Source: CAWHNT01 sp963830775 (GTDB taxonomy: Bacteria; Pseudomonadota; Alphaproteobacteria; Geminicoccales; Geminicoccaceae). Taken from it: a stretch of DNA of 45,563 nt. Position 1 is the first letter of the stretch, and each line of letters begins with the position of its first letter. The position numbers were made by a program, and so were the translations under genes. Below, in pieces: positions 18,057-26,476 of this stretch. The notes below the pieces were generated by a model, which was not told the DNA's origin, made no database searches, and was given only the letters and a program-made list of their open reading frames with translations. The stretch is from assembly GCA_963830775.1 (NCBI GenBank), contig CAWHNT010000027.1, positions 1-45,563 on the forward strand. The letters run 5' to 3'.

Positions 18057-18789
18057 CTAGGCCCTCGGTCCCGCGTTAGGCAGGCTTTCAGAGGAAGCAG
18101 CGGGCTTTATTACGTGAGAACTAAAATTATAACGGTAAATGGAGCTAAGTAATTGTGTTGGAAAGTTTTGCACCGATGGAGCCGCTTTCGCCGGCCCACG
18201 CCGGCGGCTCAGCTTCCAGTTCCCAGGCCAGCCAGGACAAGGGTTTGCCGGCCCGATTTATTTGCCACTCCGATTGAGTGGAGGCGGGATGAAGAGATGG
18301 AGGCCGGTTTGCTCCAGCTCTCAGCACCCGCACGCAGAACGTCTCCGCTGTCCTTGACGGCGAGGTCCGGCGCCAACTCCAGCCATAGTCTCAGGTGCTC
18401 ACGGCACAGGCGCGTCGTGAGCCTGAGGTCGGCGAGCCTGCGCACCGAACACGGCGGTGCCATCCGCGAGTAGTTGCGCTTCGTGCGCTCTTGGCAGGCA
18501 CCTGGTTGCCGCTGCCACGCTCCGAGGTGGCTATGAGGGCAGAGCATTCCGCCATCCCTGGCCATGCGCTGCAGCCGCTACGGTCACCGCCGGCATGTCC
18601 TTCCAATTCGGCCAAAACCGGGGGAACCATGCCTCCCATACAAGATTTAGTGGCTGCAATCAGAACCAACCACAATAACATGGAGGAGACAGATGGCGGC
18701 GCACACCGATCCATCCTGGTGCGCTTGGCACAGTCGGGTGCGTGTGCCCAAACCGAGGCAGCAGTGATCGGTAAGAGCTGCTCTTCGCG
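18057..18789. other. Non-coding region between IS1380 and the helicase
   Basis: No open frame here is convincing. The segment 18105-18170 is strikingly AT-rich compared with its surroundings (for example AACTAAAATTATAACGGT). It could be a foreign scrap or a promoter region. The last 110 bp should hold the helicase promoter and leader, but I could not define boxes. Confidence 0.4.
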
Positions 18790-20679
18790 ATGCGTCTGCG
18801 CCGGCACCAGGAGGAGGTCGATCGCCTCTGCCGCGCGATCGCCGCCGGCGCTGCTACCGGCCTCACCGACATCCTGGCCGCAGTGACACCTGGCGGCGGT
18901 AAGTCGGCCTTGCCGGTCATCGCCGCAGCTCGGCTGCTGGGCATGGTTGCTCCGGGCCATGCGCGGCCCTTGACCGAGCGGGTCTGCTGGGTCGTACCAC
19001 GGGACACGCTCCGCCGTCAGGCCGAGGAAGCATTCATCGACCCCGCCTGGCGCGCGTATCTCGGCCATGCCCATGCCGTTCGCGCGGCCGAGAATGGGCC
19101 TGATCCCTGCCGTGGGCTCGCCGGCTACGTGACCACCTATCAGGCCCTGGCCGCGGCACCCGAGCTGCATTTGGCCGAGTTCCGCCGACACCGCTACCTG
19201 CTGTGCGTCGACGAGCTTCACCACCTCCCCGGCCTCTCCGATCTCGACGAGGTCGCTGACGCCGGTGAGGACACGGCGTGGTCCCGAGCCCTTCTGCCGC
19301 TTCTCGAGACCGCGGGTCTGCGGCTGCTCATGACCGGCACGCTGGAGCGGGCCGACCGTCGTCCAATTCTATGGCTGCCCTATAGGCACGACCGGCTGGC
19401 GAGGCGCCTGCGCCGCGTCGACCTCGCTGCCCCGGGCTGGGCGGTGGTGGGCTACAACCGTCGGGAAGCCTTGGCCGAGCGGGCCATCGTGCCGGTCCGT
19501 TTCGGCGCGCTTGATGGCGAGGCCGAGTGGCTCAGCGCAGGCGAGCGTCTGGCAGCTGCTTCGTTTGCCGACGCTGGAGACCGGGTGCGGCCGATGCTGT
19601 TCACGGCCCTACGCACCGGCTACGCGGACGACCTGCTGCGGGCTGCCTATCTGGACTGCCGCCGTCGGCGGGCTACCCGGCGGGCGGAGCTTGGCTTGGC
19701 CCAGGGAACACCGGCCCGGGGCTTGGGCAAGCTCCTGGTCGTGGCACCCGATCAGGCCACGGCCCGCCGCTACGCCGCTACCCTGCGTGGCTGGCTGGGC
19801 GGCGAGGCAGGTGAGGTTGGTGTGGCACTTGCGATCTCGGACGAACGCGGTGCCGTCGAGCGGATCGCGCGCTTCCGGCTGCTGCCCGAGCCCGCGATCC
19901 TGGTCACGGTCGGCATGGCCTACGAGGGCATGGACGCGCCCGAGGTCAAGCACGTGGCCTGCCTGACCCAGATCCGCTCGGTACCCTGGCTGGAGCAGAT
20001 GGTGGCCCGAGCCACCCGCTTCGACCCGCTGGGCGGCGACTACGAGGGCCAGACCGCGGTCGTGTACCACCCGGACGACCCGCTGTTCCGCCGCTTTCGG
20101 CGCGCGGTCGAGGCTGACCAGTCCGGCCGTGCGCGCGGTCCGCGGAGCGACGCCCAGCAGGAGGAGCTGCCGCTCGACCTCGATCCGGCACAGCAGGAGA
20201 TGCCGGTCCGGTTTCCCCTGGTGCCGCTGCGCTCGGCCGCAACAGAGCTGCGCTACGAGACGGTGCGCCCGCGCTGGCGACCGGCCGAGAGCGCAAGTGC
20301 CGAGCCATGGCCGGCCGGGCTGATCGAGACGCCGGGCCAAGCGGAGCAGCGACTGCGGCGGCAGCTCGGGCAGATGATCGCCACCCAGGTGGTCGAGGAT
20401 GCGGAGGCCGGCCGGGTCGGCCGCCCCTGGGGCTATCACGCCTACAACGCGGTCCTGAAGCGGGCGCTCGGCAAGGCCCGCGCGGTCATGACACTGGCTG
20501 AGCTGGAGGCGGCGGTCGGCTGGCTCGAGCGCAACCGGGTGGCCGACCATCTCGGGCTGCTCCGAGGTGACCACCGCTACGAGTGGGTGGCCACCGCGCG
20601 TCGGCAAGGATCGGCAGCACCTCGCCGAGGCACGCGGCCAGACACGGCGGTGGCGGGCGGGACCGACAGCGTCACCTAA
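18790..20679 (+). CDS. SF2 DEAD-like helicase
   Basis: A 629-residue superfamily 2 ATP-dependent nucleic-acid translocase. Motif I is TPGGGKS at residues 33-39, preceded by a Q-like motif (RLRRHQEEVDRLC). Motif II is DELH at about 141-144 (CVDELHHLPG). Motif III is LLMTGTLER. The second RecA-like domain contains LLVVAPDQATARRYA, motif V-like ILVTVGMAYEGMDAPEVKH and motif VI-like WLEQMVARATRFD. The C-terminal about 180 residues, starting after DDPLFRRFRRAVEAD, are not a known helicase core and may bind a partner. The overall type resembles helicases in phage and mobile islands. The ATG at 18790 is used, with only a weak ribosome binding site. The gene is intact; its biological role is not known. 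Confidence 0.85.
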   Translation: MRLRRHQEEVDRLCRAIAAGAATGLTDILAAVTPGGGKSALPVIAAARLLGMVAPGHARPLTERVCWVVPRDTLRRQAEEAFIDPAWRAYLGHAHAVRAAENGPDPCRGLAGYVTTYQALAAAPELHLAEFRRHRYLLCVDELHHLPGLSDLDEVADAGEDTAWSRALLPLLETAGLRLLMTGTLERADRRPILWLPYRHDRLARRLRRVDLAAPGWAVVGYNRREALAERAIVPVRFGALDGEAEWLSAGERLAAASFADAGDRVRPMLFTALRTGYADDLLRAAYLDCRRRRATRRAELGLAQGTPARGLGKLLVVAPDQATARRYAATLRGWLGGEAGEVGVALAISDERGAVERIARFRLLPEPAILVTVGMAYEGMDAPEVKHVACLTQIRSVPWLEQMVARATRFDPLGGDYEGQTAVVYHPDDPLFRRFRRAVEADQSGRARGPRSDAQQEELPLDLDPAQQEMPVRFPLVPLRSAATELRYETVRPRWRPAESASAEPWPAGLIETPGQAEQRLRRQLGQMIATQVVEDAEAGRVGRPWGYHAYNAVLKRALGKARAVMTLAELEAAVGWLERNRVADHLGLLRGDHRYEWVATARRQGSAAPRRGTRPDTAVAGGTDSVT

Positions 20680-20794
20680 AGCATGGGCGGATGGCAGGGG
20701 ATGGTCCTCGGGACAGCTCCTCCGGCACTGCGAGCCGCCACAGGACGTTCCTGACCGTGCACATCCGGTCGGCAGCGGCGGCCTGGAGGTATCC

Positions 20795-22099
20795 ATGAGC
20801 GGGGATCACGAGGTGCCTGGAGGCTTGGTCGCGGCGGTACGAGGGGCGCTCCGGCTGCTGGCCCGGCCAGTGCGGTCCGCGGTGGGCAGCAAGGGCGGGG
20901 TCGTGCTCCAGCCCTACCGTGGCTACGGCTCGCGCGAGGAGGTCTTCCTGATCGGCCGCGTATTCAGCCAGCCGACCGCAGGACCTAACCCGCCCGACGG
21001 CACAGCCGGCCGCGATGCCGTCGATCTCGGGCGGCGACTTCTACGGCGCGGTATCGCGGGAGCGGCGCTGGTTGCGCGCTTCGTTGGAACGGAGCAGCGG
21101 GTCACGACTGACCAGGACGGCTACTTCCGCGTGCATCTGCGGCCTGCGATACCGCCGTCCGATGGCAGCTTGTGGCACACGATCGACCTTGAGCTGCTCA
21201 GCCCTTGTCCGCTCAAGGCCGAGGGCCAGCTGTTCGTGCCACCTGAGACCTGCCGCTTCGTGGTGATCAGCGACATCGACGACACCGTGATGCACACAGG
21301 CGTGGCCAGCAAGGCCATGATGCTTTGGCGCCTGTTCATGCAGGGTGCCGAGAGCCGGGTCGCCTTCCCCGGCGTGGCGGCCTTCCTGCGGGCGCTGCAC
21401 GCGGGCGTGTCGGAGGCCGAGCACAACCCCATGCTCTACGTCTCCCGAGCGCCCTGGACCAACTATGAAGTGCTGGATGCGTTCTTCCGTCTGCATGGCA
21501 TCCCGGTCGGGCCATTGCTGTTCCTGCGCGAGTGGGGCCTGACGGTCCAGAGCCCGCTGCCGCGCCGGGGCAAGGGCCACAAGCTGGAGCTGATCCGCAA
21601 CATGCTGGCCCTCTACCGCGACCTGCCGTTCGTGCTGGTCGGCGACAGCGGACAGCGCGACCCCGAGATCTACGCGCAAGTCGTCCGTGAGCACCCCGGA
21701 CGGGTGCTGGCGGTCTATGTGCGAAACGTCAGCCGTGACCCGGACCGCGTGCGCGCAATCGAGGCGTTGGCTCTCGAGGTGGCGGGGGCGGGCAGTGCAC
21801 TCGTGCTCGCGTCCGACAGCGGCGCCATGGCCGAGCACGCCGCCGCAAATGGCCTGATCGGGCGGAAGGCACTCGCGGAGGTGCTGGGCGAGTGGTTGGC
21901 GCAAGAGGGCACCATGGTGCCGAGGCCGACGCGGGAGGTCGCTCGTCGCACACCGGAGGAGACGGTTGCGGCTGTAGAACATGGCCGACTTGAGGAAGCA
22001 CTTGGGTCAGCACGAGAGGAAGGAGCGCCGCCGAACGTGGTCGTCGGGCCAAAAGACAGCAAAGGTACCGACTTTCCACTGCCACCAACGACGCCTTGA
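20795..22099 (+). CDS. App1-like phosphatidate phosphatase (DUF2183)
   Basis: A 434-residue HAD-type phosphatase of the App1/DUF2183 family. The catalytic motif is DIDDT at residues 160-164 (FVVISDIDDTVMHTG). It is followed by family blocks SRAPWTNYEVLDAFFRLHGI, a segment around RRGKGHKLELIRNMLA, and VLVGDSGQRDPEIYAQVV. The region before residue 155 is the family's N-terminal beta domain (VFLIGRVFSQPT, then DQDGYFRVHLRP). The yeast founder hydrolyses phosphatidate to diacylglycerol; bacterial members are less studied and the substrate here is unknown. The ATG at 20795 has GGAGGT five bases upstream. The stop lies 20 bp from the stop of the convergent RTX gene. The last 60 residues are low complexity. 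Confidence 0.88.
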   Translation: MSGDHEVPGGLVAAVRGALRLLARPVRSAVGSKGGVVLQPYRGYGSREEVFLIGRVFSQPTAGPNPPDGTAGRDAVDLGRRLLRRGIAGAALVARFVGTEQRVTTDQDGYFRVHLRPAIPPSDGSLWHTIDLELLSPCPLKAEGQLFVPPETCRFVVISDIDDTVMHTGVASKAMMLWRLFMQGAESRVAFPGVAAFLRALHAGVSEAEHNPMLYVSRAPWTNYEVLDAFFRLHGIPVGPLLFLREWGLTVQSPLPRRGKGHKLELIRNMLALYRDLPFVLVGDSGQRDPEIYAQVVREHPGRVLAVYVRNVSRDPDRVRAIEALALEVAGAGSALVLASDSGAMAEHAAANGLIGRKALAEVLGEWLAQEGTMVPRPTREVARRTPEETVAAVEHGRLEEALGSAREEGAPPNVVVGPKDSKGTDFPLPPTTP

Positions 22100-22119
22100 A
22101 TCCCTGATCAAACTGCCGC

Positions 22120-22989
22120 TCAGAGCACGAAGTCGTTCTGGTCGAGCTTGATCGTGCCGTTGAGCTGGATCTCGAGCTCCGCCACCGTGTCGGCGTCGTT
22201 GCTGGCCTGGACGAAGGTGTTGCCGTTCTCGGTGAACACCCGCACCTGGCCCTCGCCCGAGAAGGCGTTGCTGCCGACGAAGCTGAAGGCCTGATCGCCA
22301 GCACCGGCCTTGGCATCGATGAGGTGCAGGTCGATCTTGTCGACCCCGTGCACGAAGTCGGTGATGATGTCGTGCTTGCCGGCCCCGACCCCCGAGTTGC
22401 CGGCACTGAAGGTGCTCGCCGCCTGGAAGTACTGGAAAGTGTCGGCGTCGCCGCCACCGGTAAGGGTGTCGAAGTCGAGCGAGCCGATCAGGGTGTCCTT
22501 GCCAACGCCGCCGTTCATCGTGTCGTGGCCGACGCTGCCGTTCAGCTTGTCGGCACCCGCACCGCCATCCATGGTGTCGTTGCCGCCGGCACCCTGCAGG
22601 ATGTTGTTGCCGCCGTCGCCGGTCAGCTTGTCGGCGAAGTTGGTGCCGGTGGCGTTCTCGATCCCGTCGAACGCGTCCAGATTGCCGCCGCCCTGGGCCA
22701 CATGCTGCGCCAGGTCCACGGTCATGCCGAACTGGACCTTGCCGTAGGTCAGGGTATCGCTGCCGTCGCCGCCATGCAGCTCGTCGCTGTCGTTGCCCGT
22801 CTGCGTGCCGCCGTCCAGCGAATCGTCGCCCTCGTCGCCGAAGATGAAGTCATTGCCGTCGTCGCCGAAGATCTTGTCGTTGAGCAGCTTGCCATGGAGC
22901 GTGTCGCTGCCGCCGAAGCCGTGCATGGTGTCGCTGGCGTCGGTGCCGTCCTTGACGTCATCACCGTTTGTACCGTTGATCAAAGCCAT
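22120..22989 (-). CDS. RTX-type calcium-binding secreted protein
   Basis: A 289-residue protein rich in Gly-Asp nonapeptides (GGxGxDxLx). Runs are seen at residues about 25-75 (GFGGSDTLHGKLLNDKIFGD), 120-180 (TGDGGNNILQGAGGNDTMDG) and 190-215 (KDTLIGSLDFDTLTGGGDAD). These repeats bind calcium and fold into beta rolls after export. The second half resembles the peptidase-M10 serralysin C-terminal domain (HDIITDFVHGVDKIDLHLID). There is no N-terminal signal peptide, and the last residues are KLDQNDFVL, the hydrophobic end typical of type I secretion substrates. No enzymatic domain is present, so this may be a surface or matrix protein. The ATG at 22989 has GGAAGGA upstream. Confidence 0.9.
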   Translation of the reverse strand: MALINGTNGDDVKDGTDASDTMHGFGGSDTLHGKLLNDKIFGDDGNDFIFGDEGDDSLDGGTQTGNDSDELHGGDGSDTLTYGKVQFGMTVDLAQHVAQGGGNLDAFDGIENATGTNFADKLTGDGGNNILQGAGGNDTMDGGAGADKLNGSVGHDTMNGGVGKDTLIGSLDFDTLTGGGDADTFQYFQAASTFSAGNSGVGAGKHDIITDFVHGVDKIDLHLIDAKAGAGDQAFSFVGSNAFSGEGQVRVFTENGNTFVQASNDADTVAELEIQLNGTIKLDQNDFVL

Positions 22990-23333
22990 GATACCAAGTC
23001 CTTCCGAGTTGGATCGCTGCCGCTCCGCTGGGCACCCTGCCCGACGATAGGCGCAGCATGGTTGGCCCACTGCTTGGGCCGCGCTGTCGTAACCTTGCCG
23101 AGCACTTCGTATGTGCCGACGGGTGCAGAGATATTGGCGGCTGATTTCGTGCTTATGTCGACCGACAGCGACCTTGTCTCGGTTGTCTCGTCATTGTTTC
23201 AGTTGCGCCTTCGCCCTCCCTCGACGATCCGGCACGCAGTCGACGGCTTTCGGACCGTCGCCGACGGGCCGAGCGATGCAGAAAATCCCCCCAGCTGAGC
23301 GGCCAATGTCCCACCCAGGGCCGGTGGCCTGGC
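22990..23333. promoter_or_regulatory. Upstream region of the RTX gene with direct repeats
   Basis: This 344-bp gap separates the RTX start from the stop of the hybrid kinase on the same strand. At 23174-23190 it holds two copies of TTGTCTCG separated by one base, and a weaker third copy (TTGTTTCA) at 23194-23201. OmpR-type regulators bind tandem direct repeats with spacing of about 10-11 bp, so this could be a binding site for the wHTH domain of the adjacent hybrid protein. That is inference. No open frame is convincing here. Confidence 0.4.
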
Positions 23334-25997
23334 CTATGCCGGGCGCGGCGGTACGGCTCCGCCGAGCTTGTGGCGGACCACGCGCCGCACGGCTTCGGGC
23401 AGGGCCGGCTTCTCGAGCAGAGCGTCGGCCTCGAGCCCGGGGAAGCGAGACGGATCGAGGCCGAGCGCATCGCCGGTAAGGAGGATGGTACGCGTGGCCA
23501 GCACGGGGTCACGCTGGCACAAGCTCGCATAGAGCTCGCGGCCGTCCATGCCCGGCATGCGGAGATCGGTGATCACGAGGTCGAAGCGCTCCTGCTCCAG
23601 CCGGCGCAGTGCCTCGCCACCGTCCGCGGCGACGGCGACAGCATGGCCTTCGTCGCGCAGGATCTCCTCGATCATTTCGCACACCTCCGGCTCGTCGTCG
23701 ACGACGAGCACGCGCGCGGCCGGGAGCGGCGCCTCGAAAGCGGGGAATGCACGGTCCTCGGCCCCGGCCAACAACGGGGCTGCCGGCAGACGGATCACGA
23801 ACAGGGCCCCGCCTCCCGCCCGCTCGCCCAGCTCGGTGGTCCCACCGTGGGCCGTGACGATGGCGTGGCAGATCGAGAGCCCGATGCCCGTGCCCTGGCC
23901 CACGGGCTTGGTGGTGAAGAAAGGATCGAAGATGCGCCCCCGGATCGCCGGCGGCACGCCCGGCCCCGTGTCCGCGACGTCCACCCGCACCGTGCGGCCA
24001 TCCTTCTCCAAGGCCGCATTGAGGACGATCCGGCGCGGCGGCGGCACATCGCGCAGGGCCTGCTGAGCGTTGACGAGCAGGTTGGCGAAGACCTGATGAA
24101 GCTGGTCCTCGTCCGCCAGCACGGGCGGCAGGTCCGGGTCGATGCGGCGCTCGACTTCGATCCCGGAGCTTCGCGCACCGTAGGCGACCATCTCGACCGC
24201 GGTGTCGAGCAGCCGCTCCACCGCCACGGGGCGGCGCTCGCTCGGCTTCTGGCGGGCCATGGCAAGAAAGCTCTTCACGATCCGAGCGCAGCGCTCGGCG
24301 GCGTCGCGTACCTTCGTGAGCGAAGCTCGGACCCGGGCCTCGCTCACCACCTCCTCCAGCATCGCCGCGCGTCCGACGACGATGGCGAGGGGGTTGTTAA
24401 GCTCGTGGGCCACGCCGGCAAGGAGGGAGCCCAATGCCGAGAGCTTCTCCTGCTGGTGCAGCGCCTCGCGCTGGCGGGCGATCTCCCTTTCCGCTGTCTT
24501 GAGGGCAGAGAGATCGAGGAAGCTTGCGACCGAGCAGAGCGAGCCCTGGTAGTCGACGACCCGAGCGGTCGCGAAGGCCGGGAAGGGCGTGCCGTCGGCA
24601 CGCCGCATGTCGATCTCCTGACCTTCGATCTCGCCTTCGGCCGCAAGCCGCGCGAACAGCGCCTGGCGCTCCTCCGGACCGCCGGCGAAGAGGCGGCTGT
24701 GGTCGAAGCTGTCGAGCTCTCCGGGTTCGATCCCGAAGGCCGTGAGGAAGGCGCGGTTGGCGAACAGGAGACGACAGTCGGCGAGCCGGGTCACCGTCAT
24801 CGGCACCGGATGACCCTCCACGACCGTGCGCAGCCGCTGCTCGCTCGTCCGCAGCGCCTCCTCGGCGCGCTGACGCTCGGTGATGTCGCGCAGGTAGGCG
24901 ACGAAGAGGCGCTCCCCCTCGACAGACGCGGAGGCCAAGGTCAGCTCGACCGGGAACGTCGAGCCATCGGCGCGCAGGCCCGTGGTCTCGGTGCGGCGGC
25001 CGAGCAGTCGGACCTCGCCGGTGGCCACCACGCGAGCCATTCCGGCGGCATGCGCGGCGCGCAGGTGCAGCGGCACCACCACCTCGGCCAACGAGCGCCC
25101 GAGCACCTCCTCACGCCCGTAGCCGAAGATGCGCTCCGCCGCGGGACTGAACTCCCGCACCACACCCCGCTCGTCCGCGACGATGACCGCATCGAGCGCC
25201 GCCTCGACCATGGCGCGGGCCAGCGCATCCCTGCCGGTGGGCGGCACCGTCTCGATCTTCGGGCCGATAGGCGGCTCGACGGCAAAGGCTCCGGAGCCGA
25301 ACATGTACCCGGCACCGCGAACCGTCTTGATCACCGCCGGGTGCTCGGGGTTCGGCTCGACCTTGCGCCGCAGCCGCCAGATCTGGGTGTCGATGCTGCG
25401 GTCGAGGGCGTCGAGTTCCCGGTCATGTGCAAGTTGCGCCAGCTGCTCCCGGCTCAGCGGCCGGTCCGGATTGGTGGCGAAGGCACGGAGAAGCTCGAAC
25501 TCCGTCGGCGTGATCGGTACCTCCTGCCGATCCTCGAGCGTGTGCAACGTGCGGGCGTCGAGGTCCAGCATGCAGCGCCCGAAGCGGACAGCACCGCCTC
25601 TGGCCTCGGTCGCGGTTGGGACCGGCGGCCGGATGCGCTGGAGCACGTTGCGCACCCGCGCCAGCAGCTCGCGCGGCTCGAACGGCTTCGGCAGATAGTC
25701 GTCAGCACCCACCTCGAGCCCAACGATGCGATCGAGGGTATCGCCGGCGGCCGTCAGCATGACGATCCCGGTGTCCTGATGCTCCCTCAGCCAGCGGGCC
25801 AGACTGAGCCCGTCCTCGCCGGGCATACGGACATCAAGAATGACGAGGTCGACCGGTTGCCGGGCCAGAGCGGCCCGCATCGCCGGGCCACCGTCCGCCG
25901 CTTCGACGTCGAGCCCGTGCAGCGACAGGTACTCGCAGATCATCTCGCGGATCCCGTCCTCGTCGTCGACGACGAGGACGCGTCCTCCCTCCGGCAT
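23334..25997 (-). CDS. One-protein two-component system: REC-wHTH-PAS-PAS-HisKA-HATPase-REC
   Basis: An 887-residue fusion. Residues about 5-120 are a receiver with the phospho-Asp in VDLVILDVRMPGEDG and the Lys in DDYLPKPFEP. Residues about 135-235 form an OmpR-type winged helix (ITPTEFELLRAFATNPDRPL, then SIDTQIWRLRRKVEPNPEHP, KTVRGAGYMF). Two PAS domains follow (from AALDAVIVADERGVV and from VVEGHPVPMTVTRL), then HisKA with the phospho-His in LLAGVAHELNNPLAI and a HATPase with VFANLLVNAQQAL, DTGPGVP and GQGTGIGLSI. The C-terminal receiver has LVITDLRMPGMDG. So one chain carries sensor, kinase, two receivers and its own DNA-binding output. No membrane helix is seen. The start at 25997 puts the first receiver strand in register; the open frame continues upstream to 26099. 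It is followed by the RTX gene on the same strand, a plausible target. Confidence 0.9.
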   Translation of the reverse strand: MPEGGRVLVVDDEDGIREMICEYLSLHGLDVEAADGGPAMRAALARQPVDLVILDVRMPGEDGLSLARWLREHQDTGIVMLTAAGDTLDRIVGLEVGADDYLPKPFEPRELLARVRNVLQRIRPPVPTATEARGGAVRFGRCMLDLDARTLHTLEDRQEVPITPTEFELLRAFATNPDRPLSREQLAQLAHDRELDALDRSIDTQIWRLRRKVEPNPEHPAVIKTVRGAGYMFGSGAFAVEPPIGPKIETVPPTGRDALARAMVEAALDAVIVADERGVVREFSPAAERIFGYGREEVLGRSLAEVVVPLHLRAAHAAGMARVVATGEVRLLGRRTETTGLRADGSTFPVELTLASASVEGERLFVAYLRDITERQRAEEALRTSEQRLRTVVEGHPVPMTVTRLADCRLLFANRAFLTAFGIEPGELDSFDHSRLFAGGPEERQALFARLAAEGEIEGQEIDMRRADGTPFPAFATARVVDYQGSLCSVASFLDLSALKTAEREIARQREALHQQEKLSALGSLLAGVAHELNNPLAIVVGRAAMLEEVVSEARVRASLTKVRDAAERCARIVKSFLAMARQKPSERRPVAVERLLDTAVEMVAYGARSSGIEVERRIDPDLPPVLADEDQLHQVFANLLVNAQQALRDVPPPRRIVLNAALEKDGRTVRVDVADTGPGVPPAIRGRIFDPFFTTKPVGQGTGIGLSICHAIVTAHGGTTELGERAGGGALFVIRLPAAPLLAGAEDRAFPAFEAPLPAARVLVVDDEPEVCEMIEEILRDEGHAVAVAADGGEALRRLEQERFDLVITDLRMPGMDGRELYASLCQRDPVLATRTILLTGDALGLDPSRFPGLEADALLEKPALPEAVRRVVRHKLGGAVPPRPA

Positions 25998-26476
25998 ATG
26001 CCCACTCCCGCGCCCGAACCTGGAAAGCCCCGGGCACTTGGTCCGTCCGGCTGGTACCTCAATGCCGGAAACCTCCGGCCCAGAGGACGAAGCACCCACA
26101 TCAACTTTTGCGAGCCACTACGACTTCTACGGCGGCAAGCTACTCCTCGAACCTCGCGCTACCTGCAGCTATACGGTCACAGGATCGCACCGTCCCGCCT
26201 ACCTGAGGGCCGTAGCCTGTGGGGCGGCGAAGGCGGCTTATGGCGAAAGTGCCGTTTTGCACTCAGTCGGGGAGCCGGTACCCTCCCCTGCCCTAGCTCC
26301 GCTCCTGGCGGTAGCCGCGCTTTGTCAGAAGCCCGCAGCGTTCAAGGGATACGGCCACCGCCGCATTGCTCGGCCTGGGCCGGGGTCGGCCCACCGTCGA
26401 TTATGCCAAACCGGCGGGGCCGCTTTGGCCGCCATGCGCCGTCTGGAAGATCTGATGGCCCAAGCGACGCCCGCGC
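25998..26476. other. Intergenic region between hybrid regulator and hlyD
   Basis: About 480 bp with no supportable gene. It should hold the promoter of the hybrid regulator, reading leftward, and the end of the secretion operon. Long frames crossing it are shadows of the flanking genes. No clear terminator hairpin with a T-run was found. Confidence 0.4.
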
